From Ridgeia piscesae (lineage: Eukaryota > Annelida > Polychaeta > Sabellida > Siboglinidae), in assembly GCA_025642075.2 (NCBI GenBank), contig JAODUO010001086.1:79501-143500 (forward strand): a stretch of 64,000 nt of DNA. Reading direction: 5' to 3'. The stretch's first letter is position 1. Each line of letters starts with the position of its first letter. Below the pieces are notes generated by a model, which saw only the letters and a program-made list of their open reading frames with translations, was not told where the DNA came from and did no database searches. Shown here one piece after another: positions 23,321 through 35,833 of the stretch. A program made the translations under genes and the position numbers.

Positions 23321-26130
23321 TATGAAGCAGGAATTATGACAGGATTAGCCTCGATTACCCAGGCTCCGTGATGTAGCAGCACTTTTTAGCCCCTCACACA
23401 GATAAAATTTTAAAGCTGACTAAGTCCCTAAAATACCTTTTTGCCGAAGTATCGCAGCCGAGCAAGAGTCAGTTAAGTGAGCTTAGCAATCTACCAGATT
23501 TCCACAATGTGCAGTTTCGTTTCCACACTTGATCAGCAATACTGACATTTGTTACAGTATGGAGCAGTAGAGAAATCATTGTTGATGATAAATATTGCAT
23601 TTCCTGGTTTCTTCATTCACAGCTAAGGAAGCAGATGTAGTTTATATGTTGTAACAAACTCGCCTGGGTTATTTCCTTCACTAGTGGGGCCATTTCTCCA
23701 TGATTGTGGCCTGACATGTATGTTTATTGTGGCTGTAATAATACTCTAAGCTACAATAAGTGGTATTATGATACGTGCTATCGGGATACATTGTTTTAGA
23801 TGAGAGTATATTGGCAGTGCACTATGCAGAGCGTCGTGAAACATAACACTGTAGTAACTATAACCTTAAAGAGCATAGAGAAATTATCGCTCGAGTCATT
23901 GACTTGGAAATACTGATTAAAATTAATCGCCTTAAATCAATGCTTAAACTTTTGTCATCAGTTTTAACAACTTTGAACGTGCTGACTCTTGGAAGGTATG
24001 TTTGTATGCATTGCAGTACATGTGAAGTGTATCGTGTATCACAAAAGTGTATCGTGTATCACAAGAGTGCAGTATCATGATACACAGTGCACTGTTACAT
24101 CCATAATGTTTATGATGCTTTTCTTTTTAATTGAGATATTAAAGGTTTCTGAAAACAAGTGAAATTTAGGAGAGAGCAGTGTGATGAGACATTTTATAAA
24201 AGCTTAGAAAAGAGATCACTTGACGCATTGAGAGGGCACAGATAATATATCTAACTAACTGAACCTGCTACAGCAGACAGTGTCCATAAGACTCTTTCTT
24301 GAAGAATGTTGTTGAATGTAGGTTTTGCAGTACTGGTCTATAGTAGTGCAGATCGATAATCTACACATTCTCCTGGACATAGCTTTGCTGGGTTATGTAA
24401 GGTTTTACTGCGCATGTATGAACTGGTATGTATAATAAGTATTCTGTTAATTTCTTGTTTGCTGAAATTGCAATGTACAGTTGATCATTTAGTAGTTAAC
24501 TGGTGATATTGTCTGAACGTCACACAATGATGACTCCGGTTCTTGTGCAGAAAGGTTACAAAAATGGTGTTTGTTATTTATTTTAGTTCAGTTTATGTTG
24601 AATATTACATGTACTCTGTGCAAGATTTTGTGTAAACAACACTTGGTAAATGCGGGAGGCACAGAACAGCAGTTCTCAGCGGGTTTACAAAACTGTACAT
24701 TATTTTAAATGATGATTGCAAGTTAGTCAATAAACTGCTAAACAGTATCATGGGTAATGGTGTTATGTTCAACACAAGTGATTACATTGCAGGGCGACAT
24801 CTACCATTTTTTATTTAATTTTACAATGACAGCACTTTACAATGATAACACATTACAATGATGATCATTGTTACCAGCAGTGTTCCATTACTTTTGATTG
24901 TAATAATCCTATGGACAATATAACTGAAAAACGCTATTTGGGGACAGTCTAATTATTACAACCAAAAACAAAGTCCTACATGTTAACATGGATAATATGG
25001 ACTTCCTGCCCCCAACCTCATTTTCGAGTGCGAGACTTACATGACTTATAGCGGAAGTTTGACAACAATATGGCGCACACATCGCCGACGTTCTCCTTCA
25101 TTTATTAAATTAAAGAAGGCTTTATTTTTATATACAGTACATCCCATAGTGAATAATATAACTCGTATTGATATATGAGAATTCATAATTCAAGATAATA
25201 AACAGAAATGGATTAAAACACATTATTTATTTTAAGAAATAAATACAATGTTTACCTACCCACGGTAATTATTTTTTGTGTATCGACATAAATCAGCAAA
25301 TGGATAAATTTATATATTAAATATGTTCCTAAATAAATGTTTGATTAATGTGATTATCTGTGTAATTATATTCACAATAGAACAACGCTAACATTTATGC
25401 ATAATGATGGTAAATTTTGTCTTTCGTATGCGTGCTCGTTGGAATATGCAAGTTATAGCAATACAGAATGTCGACACTGTACCACATGGCAATATATCTA
25501 ATGTACTACCAATACTGCAATTGTTGCCATTCTAAATATCACAACAACATTACACACATAGTCTACCTTCAAGCAATTGTCTGTATCAGTCGTCGCTCTC
25601 TTTTTTGGTGTCTAGTTGCATATCCCAATGTCTGATGACTTCCAAACTGCATTGTGTGCAGCTTCTAAGTTGAGACCAGCTGTCAAACCATTGAGTGTCC
25701 AATGTGCATTGTCTGCTAAATATCGTAGCTAGGATACGCTGCACATGACCCAGACGAACCAACCATACACATGTGAAGTTGGTACGTCTTGCACTGAAAA
25801 CCCAAACTGCACTTCGACGAATCCATGCTGTTGGTCGTTGTACGTTTCAGTCATTTGCTTTTAGCGAATGTCAGGTGCAACGCGATAGAGGTGGTGGCTA
25901 AATTAAACGTTGTCAATCCGTGCATTCAGGCGTGGCACCAAAGAGATACCATATCGTCGGAGGCCACACGTTAGACTAAGAATGTTCAACAGCGATTGTC
26001 GTTTTGTGTCGAATGTGCAAATACCCATGAACATACCGAATTGCAATTTAATGGGAATGAGATGGTTGAGTAAGAATGGTGGAAGAAATTATAAGGAAGA
26101 AGGGTGAATACGGAGAGACAGAGACTTAGA
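23320..26130. other. Intergenic DNA downstream of UBXN4
   Basis: AT-rich, no exon recognised. 24027-24066 holds two tandem copies of gtgtatcgtgtatcacaa. 25050-25080 has agcggaagt and aatatggcgc, resembling ETS and YY1 motifs, but no coding sequence follows. Confidence 0.55.
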
Positions 26131-26139
26131 CATAGATAG

Positions 26140-26229
26140 ACGGGGGGAGAGACGGAGGGAGGGAGGGACGAGAGAGAGGGAGGAGAGGGAGGGAGGGAGG
26201 GAGGGAGAGGAGAGAGAGGGAGAGGAGAG

Positions 26230-26312
<83 letters not shown>

Positions 26313-26322
26313 GAGAGAGAGG

Positions 26323-26412
<90 letters not shown>
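26140..26412. repeat. (GA)n microsatellite with GGGA/GGAGA interruptions
   Basis: An impure gggaggga and ggagag segment passes into about 180 bp of nearly pure GA. The apparent long Ser/Leu ORF on the minus strand is produced by this repeat. Confidence 0.98.
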
Positions 26413-26934
26413 AGGTGTCTACAGCAGAACAGAGTGGTGCTGTTTGTGCTTCTGCGCTCAGGTTTCCGAGTATTTACTATTTTGGAACATTTATTTACTC
26501 TGCGACTGGTAAACCATTTTGTCTTGATGCACCCACCCCTTAACCTGGTTTCCAAAGCTTTTGGCACAATATAAGTTATCATTTTATTAAACAACTTACA
26601 AATAAATGAGAATGAAACCACACACACACAACAACAGTTTGCAACCAACCATTTTAATCTCAAATCACTGGCAAACATGAAAGATCCAGATGCGAGTAAC
26701 AATATATCAAAGTGTCAGTCCACTCCGTAGCTCTGTGCAAATATACCCTTTGCCATGTGTAAGAATACACCCTCTGAACGCCATTAACATGTCCTGCCAG
26801 CAGCGGTCACCTCTGGCGTCCACTCCAACCAGTGGACCAGTCAACCAGGACGACCTACACCATATAACCATATAGCAATGATCTACTCCCACGCTGGGGC
26901 AACACCACGTACAAGGACGAATGTAAAAGGTGGA

Positions 26935-27190
26935 CACCTTCCTGGAAGGGTAATTAGCCTCCTACCAGGGTTGACACCCTCCTAGAAGGACATTTGTCAT
27001 CTATGGAGGGTCAATATCGTCTTAAGAGGCAAAACCCTGCCAGGTTGGCACCACCATCCCACAAAAGCCAAAAACATCCTAAGAGGGTCACCATACTACA
27101 AGGGCCAATATCCAACTAGGAACAATACCCTCCTACAAGGGCAATTGACATCCTCCTGGCTGGCGTGACTCCCCGCAGTAGGGTCAACAC
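26935..27190. repeat. Highly degenerate minisatellite (ggtcaacaccctcctagaag type)
   Basis: About ten diverged units of 22-28 bp, each with a form of ccctcctanaaggg followed by a caa-rich spacer. Units differ strongly, so the array is old. Confidence 0.68.
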
Positions 27191-27952
27191 CCCTTAGGAT
27201 GGTAAAATCACCCTGCTGATTAAACACCGAGGCAGTGAAGCACACCATCTGCCCATGCCCTGTAAAGTTTTTGTGGAACTAAAATCAGAACACACATTAC
27301 TTGACTGTGCCGAGTCAACAGCATGTGGATATTGTAGCGGAAATATATATCCTATGGCAAAACAGGCCCGTGAACCACGTATAGAGGCAGTGTACCAGCA
27401 AGTTTACTTACCTCTTATGTTTCAGTACGGCAGCATTTAGTTATCACCAAGCCACCAGACATGGCCATGAATCACAAGGTACAGTCAACACCTACTAATA
27501 ATTCCAGTGAACATGCACCGCGGGAGAAACACTTGTTGTTTACAATCTTCACTGTGAAATCACAAACATGCATTGAACTTTGTTCCGTCCCTAGTGTACG
27601 TGATCAACCCCGCCATGGCCTGGAATGATGAGCAACGATCAGTATTTGTAGCGAACAAAACATCAGCACACAGCTTCAACGTTATCATTAGAAATGTGTC
27701 CTGCTACAAGTTCCACATCACAGTCCACACTGTGGCTCTAAAACAATGCCATGCAAGACAACGTGTACCACAAATCAAAGTTAGGCAGGTTTTTTAAAAC
27801 AAATTTATAATTCAGCTATTCACCTTTTCATTTCTTTCCATGGACTGTTTTCAAACAAATATTCCAAGAAAATTTCTTCAAGCAAAATAATGTTTTACAA
27901 ACTAAAAATGTTACAATAACTCGCAAACTTTCAGCTGCACCAAATATTATCT

Positions 27953-28018
<66 letters not shown>
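27953..28018. repeat. (TA)n microsatellite
   Basis: About 32 uninterrupted TA units. Confidence 0.98.
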
Positions 28019-28021
<3 letters not shown>

Positions 28022-31000
28022 ACCAGTATTGTACAATATCTTCTGATAAATTACCTGTGTTGAGCTTAACAATTGTACACTTATTGCGTCAATGCATATA
28101 GGCATGTTCATTCAACAATCTTCCAGCCACTACCAAGTAGTGTAGCACGCACTCGACGTGCCACAGACAGTTCCAACTTCACTGACCACACAAGTTACAT
28201 CAAAAGGCACTCTTCTGGCGTCTACGACACTGCCGTCTAAATCACAATGCCACACTCAGCATCACAGCAACCCAATACAAGCATAACAAATTGTACATAC
28301 AGCTTCCCGCTACAACCACCTGCTTTGACTAGCATGCCACCGGAATGTCTCGAGTGTGGTCGAACATCGGTCGTTACAAAATACTGCACGTAACTATGCG
28401 TATTTACATCTCATAATTCTCACCCGCCTAGAGGCTTGCAAAATTGTAAGTGCTCTTTACACCATCACGTAACAGTTAAACATGTTTGACTTACAACCTT
28501 TGGAGTCTTTGCAGATGGGCTTTCTGGCACATTTCAGTAAAACAATAAATTCAAAGTTTCCATAAATGCTGTCGTCCTTACTATTTGATAAATTTTTTGG
28601 CATTAACAGTGAAGCAAAATTCTCCAACAATACTGGCGCATTTTTCACAATAAAGTCATCTTATACAACAAAGAGTAATGTGACATTTCTGGTCAGGTCA
28701 TGGGCAAAAAATAGGTTTACAAAGTAAGCTGCAATAACTGACAAGTTCATATGAATCGTACTGAAATGGGCCCCAACCCAAATACAACTGACCTGTTCTT
28801 ATGAACTTGTCCAATGGGACAAGCCACATATAATCAGGCTATAGTTCGAGTGGATTGTTTACCCACTGGTGACAAGTAAAAACACAGAAAAAAACATGTT
28901 TCCTGGTTATCAAAAGGCCACCCAGGATAGTATTTGCGTTTCCAGTTACCTGCTCTAAAATTTGAATGCAGTCAAAACGCATAAATTATTTTCATACAAT
29001 GTTTTAGTACGGTACTGCTAGCATGAGTATTTCCTTGGTAATATGTTTATTGCAAAGACACCACCTACAATTTCTTCAAATAAAAAAAATTGTTTACTGT
29101 TCTTTAGCAGTTCTAGATTGATTCGGGCTGCAGATTTCTGTTTTTCCTGTGGCATGAATTATACTATACAAGGCTGCATGGTGTGGTATCCTTGTCATTG
29201 CAAAAGAAATCCAGTTTTGATTGTAATGTCATTTAGCAGGGTAAGCAGGTACCAGAAGACACAAATATTATTCTGAAACACCCAACTGCTGCTGTATTGA
29301 AACAGAAAGTGAAAACAGGGCGCAGACATCTGCATCACAGATACTTTGAACTATGGCATGTCTCTTCCAGTCACTCTACAGTGCTCCCGCTGCTGGCTAA
29401 TAAATACTGCTATTTCATCACAAGAAATTTCTCTTTTCAGGCTTCCGTGTGCCCTTAGAAAAACGAACTTCATGATCTTCCCCGCACATTTGTCATTCTG
29501 TTATTATCATTTCACATCATTCAGTGAATCATTACTCCCCCCACATCATTCGTTACGATCATTACAATATCACACAGCGTTGCCGAAATGGCGCTATTAT
29601 ATATCATTAATGCATTGCTCTTGGCATAATCGTTCAAATATATACAAACATCAGGATAGGATACAACTTCTGTACAGACCGAGTATTTGCTGCGTCCCAG
29701 ACTAGACTTCACTCATGCGAGCACTTCCTCGCACCTCACACACACACATGCACCACTGCATTGTGGGACAACCAGCCTGGCGAGATTCCATGTTTTCATT
29801 ACGACGATCAAGATTTGTGTGACAAAATCACGACATTCCCTTTCAAACTACTGCCTACAGTGTGTCAAACTGATCAACATTCAAACACCCCTCAACACTC
29901 CAATTCGCCCCCTCCCTCTCCCTCTCCCCCTCCCTCTGCTCTCTTCTTGTCTGCCTCGTATCCCTCTGCATTGCATCGCCCCACTTTGTACCTCTATCGC
30001 GTTCCCAGAACTTATCCATAACAGTCTTCTCTCCATTCCTGCGGCATTGATAGGACTCACTGACAATCTTCTAAGTCGACACTGACACATCTTCCTTAGC
30101 CAGATTTGCCACTCATGATGTAATCCACACTGCACCAACTAAATTGCGACATATGCACGAAAGCGATCGTTACTGGCAAACATTCTGTCTTATTATAATT
30201 TCTTCTCCGTTTTCTTCAATCAACCCCTGTTGAAAGACAAATTCTCTAAGGCCAACCTCACCAGACCTTCCGGCAGCACTAGCGTGAAGGGCTGACGAGC
30301 AACCGAATTTTTCCATTTCACAATACCAGAACCAATACCACTTCCCATGATGCACTGCAAAGAGAGCCCTCTGCTGGCAGGTTAATGAGCAGAACAATAC
30401 TGCGGCAAGCTGAGAGTACATCCATCCATCATGACACATAACATAGCTACAGACATCTCGTACTCGTACTCGCACGTCTCATCACGTGAATGTCACATAT
30501 ACGGACTGTCCTGTTTCAGTAACTATACACTTGAGATGCTGTGTGTTCTATATTTGGAGTCACCTCCCAACTTCCTTCCCACACATGTGAGTCTCCCTCT
30601 TCGACGCAACACGACGTCGACGTCTCTACACCAGCGACAGAGTCGGAATTGGACAGCTGTAATAATTAACATGGTGAATCAATGTGGCCAGCCCATCATA
30701 ATCACGTCCTCATTATAGTGTACGAATCACGTTATTTCTCGTCCGTCCTCCGCATCCCATGAATCAACACAATGCAGTTGGCACATGAATTCGTGCCGCA
30801 ACTCAATGTTGATAACGATTATAAACAACTCGCAACGTGAACTACGCACAGCAGATATGTGCACCTTAACGAATGGTTTAAATAACATCTTTCAAGTATT
30901 AAATACAGCAAACAGTTCAAATACTTATCAAATACACATCGTCTTGCCATTGTCACCATGGCCAGCATCTCTGTTTTGTTCATCTAATTCGGTGACGATC

Positions 31001-32625
31001 AGTCGACAATCGGGACCATGCAATTACCTGGGTAGCAAAATACAACCAAAAATGGTGGTGTATTGATGTAATCAGCACCGGGAACAACTTGACAAGGCTA
31101 CAAATGACACAGGGAAGAATCCATTGCGGCATTCACATCACCAGCTGCAGATGTTGTTAGGAACAGACACACAGTCACATGTGTGAAAGACATGCACTGG
31201 TGCTATCAGGACTGCAATGTCAGTCGCAACATGAGGGCTATATCCGACGTATCCCACATACAAGATGCTGACCACCAATCACTGTCACGTGAATGGATTC
31301 TCCTCTGGTAGTTTGGAAGTGGGAATGTCCCTGTTTCCAATATCAGCTGCCAATACCAGTTCAAAGACGTGACACAGCTCAGCACACATGACAAACATCT
31401 CACTGAAGTACTGGAATCAGACAAGAGCAGCATCACAGATTGTGAATAAGAACCATCACATCAGTGACTGGGTGCATCCTTTGTGGCACTCCATCTGCCA
31501 AACAAACATCTCGCTGAAGCACGTGTGACCACATCTACAGAACCTTATGCCTCGCCACTGTCATTCCTTGACTGACCCTGCAAGATGGCTATATATAATA
31601 TTATGACCAGTGCCTGTGCCATTCCACAACCAACACACCTTTGCTAGGCGGCCAATTCATACATCCAGCCACACGTCTGTGAGGAGGCTATATACATCAC
31701 TAGTGCCAGCACCGTGCCACAACCAATGTGTTTGCAATGTGTCATCTCACAGCAATTATACGTGTCCGTGCCACACCAGCCACGCAACTAACCATCAACA
31801 TCAGACACTGTCCACAGCCCTGACTGGTGGGATAATATAGCTAGACTGGTCAGTGGTCACTCTAGTGTAACACCCTGGGTTACAGAGAATCAAAGCACAC
31901 CTCTAAGCAGCTCACTGCATACCAATATACAGCAGGCGAATAATCCAGAATAAATAAATACAAATGCATAAAACAAAATAACATCCATGATTCTAAAACT
32001 GTTCTGTCACCGATCGAGACCAGAGACTCTATGCTAACCTTTCCCTCATCGCTGCAGACGACAACTACAAATCGGCAAAGTGCAACTACAAATCCGACCT
32101 TGAAAATATAAATAAATACTAACAGCAATCGCTAAAACCTTTCTTCTTGCTAAACACTTCCAAGTAACCGTGGTATCAACGGATGCCACCGGCGGAAACA
32201 ATGCTACTGATCCATACATGTGCAACCATAATTCAAACTTTGCTTAAATATTTCCGAATGCATGCAGCCCTCTGCATAGACAGGTGTCGCCATTGCGACA
32301 GTCTATAAATATATAATTACAATTTCACTGTGAACTGCGAGTCGGTTGATAGCGCGACGGCGTTCACGTGGAATAAAATAAATACCTGATTCTTGGGAGT
32401 TACAATCTACCAACTGAAGCTGCACTGCAAACAGCTGGGGTCACTGGATGCACTAAAGCTGACGTCTTGCCGGCCGAATCCATGGCTGCAACTAAGAACC
32501 ACTGCAGCACTGGTGGAAATAGCAAACACAACGAGAGATTCAACGTCCTACATTTGTATTATACAAAGCCTAATTGCCTACAGATCGAGTCGTGGAAAAA
32601 TAAATACTATGTGCGTTCGTGTTGC

Positions 32626-32676
32626 GTTGCCATGGCAACTCATTCGTCTACACTGCATACGTGTTGTCATAGTAAC
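32626..32676. promoter_or_regulatory. Pair of RFX X-box-like motifs
   Basis: GTTGCCATGGCAAC at 32626-32639 is the perfect palindromic X-box consensus, and GTTGTCATAGTAAC at 32663-32676 is a second, slightly weaker match. X-boxes bind RFX factors, which drive ciliary and male-germline genes. No gene start is visible next to them. Confidence 0.5.
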
Positions 32677-33022
32677 AGCCCCATCTTGGTCATGGCACAT
32701 TTCGTATGTACACATACATCGTACAACGGCATGCATACCGGCTGCATTTTGGTTCACATATACCACTCAGCACCTTGTGTGCAACTGTGCGATCATATTG
32801 CAGTACCACACGTCATTTGGTCATGACGACAACTATAACCAGCATGAATATGTGCTTTCCAACGCCTACAGAACTATTGTGAGTCACACATAAAAAGCAC
32901 CAAACAACTAACTACCTGAAGAAATACAAAACCGAGAAACCCACAGCACTGGCGCTACGGACAATAAACTACAACTTGAATATGGCAATGCGCAGAGTGC
33001 GCAACTCGCACATGCATACAAT

Positions 33023-33060
33023 ACATATATATGCATATATATATATATATATAATATATA
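33023..33060. repeat. (AT)n microsatellite
   Basis: An interrupted AT run in convergent intergenic DNA. Confidence 0.9.
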
Positions 33061-35570
33061 AATACAAACTTGCATAATACGACTAATGCACTGTGACCAG
33101 AATATTACAACTCACTAATACTAAGAACGTACTAACGATAATAGAAAGCCCGATTCGTGACAGATCTCGTCCAGCACAAAGTATCATGTATGATATGTCA
33201 ACGATGATAACTCTTGTTCACACTAGTGCTCTGCGGACAACAGCGTAACTATTCCATTCACAGACACAAATCAAATAGCTAATAATTCCAACTTCATCTC
33301 CGTGGCAACTGCTTGATGCTTGGCATCGAGACGAGTATCATTTGTGAATACAACATGAACATCTGAATGCTGACATCTCAACAAAACAGTAACAAATCCA
33401 ACCCGACCCCCGCATTACCATAGTGATAATTAACAAAGGGGTGTCAATTTCAATCTTATCAAAGCAATGACTACTTCGAATTTCTAATGGCAAATGATGA
33501 TTGAACGTTATCAAGCAAAAAGATTCCTACAATATCGATGCGAAAATGATTCTAACCTTTCCAAAGGGGAAACCTTCCCAATATTATTAATGTGACAATG
33601 ATTCCAACTTTATCAAAGTTACAATGAAACCAATTTCTTTAAATTGATGAGTTTGCCATGAAACAAAAGAATGATGGTGCAACGTCGTTAAAGCTATGCA
33701 TCTGTCAATGGCCACATTACAGTTCTGTGACAATTCGGTGTCTACGAAACCGCGTGTCATTCCGGTTTTCTGACATCTAGTCACTGCAAAATGTGTCAAA
33801 TAACCGACAAAATTATCTCCTAGAAACGGTTATCACTTCCCTTCTACCACTTCTGTGAACATGTCACATATGTTGTCTACGTACCCTGTTTGTTGTATCT
33901 TAAATTTGCATCACCTGGGCAGTCGTTGTTTTAAACACATCGCCATAGTAACAGGACATTTTCACTGTGATAGACACAATTCTTGCCACAAACTTGCACA
34001 AGTACAAGCGTTTTACCAACAAATTCACAAACATTGATGCTAACATAATATTATTAAGGTATTAACCACACCTCTGAGAAAAGGAATATTTGTTACAATA
34101 TTTGTCCGACCTGGCAGTGAATATCTGCATTTGCCAACATTTATTGTAACTTAATTACTACACTTTGTCTGTTTACGATAAGCATTAATATGCATTAGTG
34201 TAGAACACTACCCAGGTGATGAAGACCCACTGATACAAGCTAAACACTGCCCTCAAACTCCATTTTGCAGCACATCCCATTTCATGGCTCGCAGGAACAT
34301 TAGCTATATATCCACAATTGAAATACAATGATTCCTTTGAACAGTGCCTACCAGCAGAAGCCTTTGTACAAATCATCTTCACCACAAGGATTTTGGTGTT
34401 AAGTTTTGCAGGAGCCCTGCGGCTGATAACGTTATGACAAATATTTAATCAGAACAGGCTTAACCTATATGATACATTATCCGCATGATGGTACTAACCC
34501 GATTATTATGTCAGCATCATGAGCAGTGCATCACTAATAACTGCGAGGCAAATCTTAACTGCAAACGTTCAAACTCTACAGTTGTCCTGTGCACCTAACT
34601 TCACATTGTATGCCTCTAACGTCTCAACTAATTGCACAAATGCAAGGCAAATCTACGAGCAACTGATGTAAGATATCTAGGAACGACTTAAAGAAATAGA
34701 AATGCACACACGCAACTGTTCGGCAACACATGCACGGTGTTTCACGCGTGTGGCAACGCCATCTACAAACTACTATCACATCGTCTATTTGAGCGGCAAT
34801 GGGACATTGCTATCCAAGATTCGTATCACAAAATTGTGCGCGTACCCACCGGGCACAGCATGTGCATTGATCTGGGCAAACATAACACAGACGTCGTTAC
34901 CGCGTGCTTCTTTTAATGCACGAAAAAAACCATCCGAGTGAATGCACTGCGATGCCGTTTTTAAAAATGCAAAACTATTTTGAGCGTGTAACAGCTACGC
35001 GTACGTGCTCATAACCACACACACGTCTCGCATGTGCATTTCACTGGCGGATTCATTATATTGCTTCGTCGAGTCGAATGAGTAACCAGTACCCAGACAA
35101 CATTGACTGTGAATAAAATACTATGTGGACACTGGCGGACATTGAAGCAAACGCCAGTGACGCCATGAAAGCACAACTTCGGCTAAACGCGATCAGTCAG
35201 AAGTTGGTATGTACAGGCAGAGTAGCAGATCTAGATATGTTTCAGCTGAGTTCAGTCACTTTCAATGCCACGAACGAGGCCAAAGAGCCTCGCCACATAT
35301 CACTTTGATTTCGTTGGAACAAATATGGCATTACAGACACTGCATCTGTGAGTTTGATTTATATAACTAACATATTCCCAGACTGACTTAAACCTGGACA
35401 GCAGGCACCCGTAAACAAAAACACTTGTGCAAACACCAACTTGACCAGCGCTCTATGGTAACAGGAAACCGTATCATACTGAAGAACCACAGACATGGCA
35501 ACTGGAATGAAACTTACACTAAACAACAACATTTCCAACATCTCATCAAGGCACGCTACCACACCATCCG

Positions 35571-35833
35571 TCAGTTCTCCGAACTGCTCTCGGCGCTGTC
35601 TTTCGTGACATCGCTCTCCTTCACCTCCTGACCTCCGTCCGAGGTTGCGTCCACCTGTCCAATGACGTTGGCTCCGAGGAAGTTCGAGAAGCCGTGACTT
35701 GCCATCTCGGCTGATTTGAGACACTGGGGTGGCATGTCCTGGCTGGACAGTTGCAGAGCACACCACATCGCCGTGCGGCTTCGGCAGGTCTGCATCGTCA
35801 ACTCTCGGATGGCCGCGGCCAGCGCCAGCACAT
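35571..35833 (-). CDS. MEIOC: MEIOC last exon and stop
   Basis: Encodes [20 protein letters not shown] and TAMWCALQ (human DVFALALSI..RTALWCALQ), then a divergent acidic tail ending SSSEN and TGA at 35571-35573. Confidence 0.94.

Larger units (their letters stand above)
27200..35570. other. Convergent intergenic region, no protein gene recognised
   Basis: No ORF looks coding and no splice-linked exons were found. From about 30 to 35.5 kb the plus strand is visibly rich in A and C (line 31741-31800 has 19 A, 22 C, 8 G, 11 T). This is what minus-strand transcription might leave, so a long MEIOC 3' UTR or a noncoding RNA is possible. Candidate minus-strand AATAAA sites include 34140-34145. Confidence 0.45.

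Noticed and set aside
25986..26702. 238-codon minus-strand ORF rich in Ser and Leu
   Set aside because: It is the GA microsatellite read in the CT direction.
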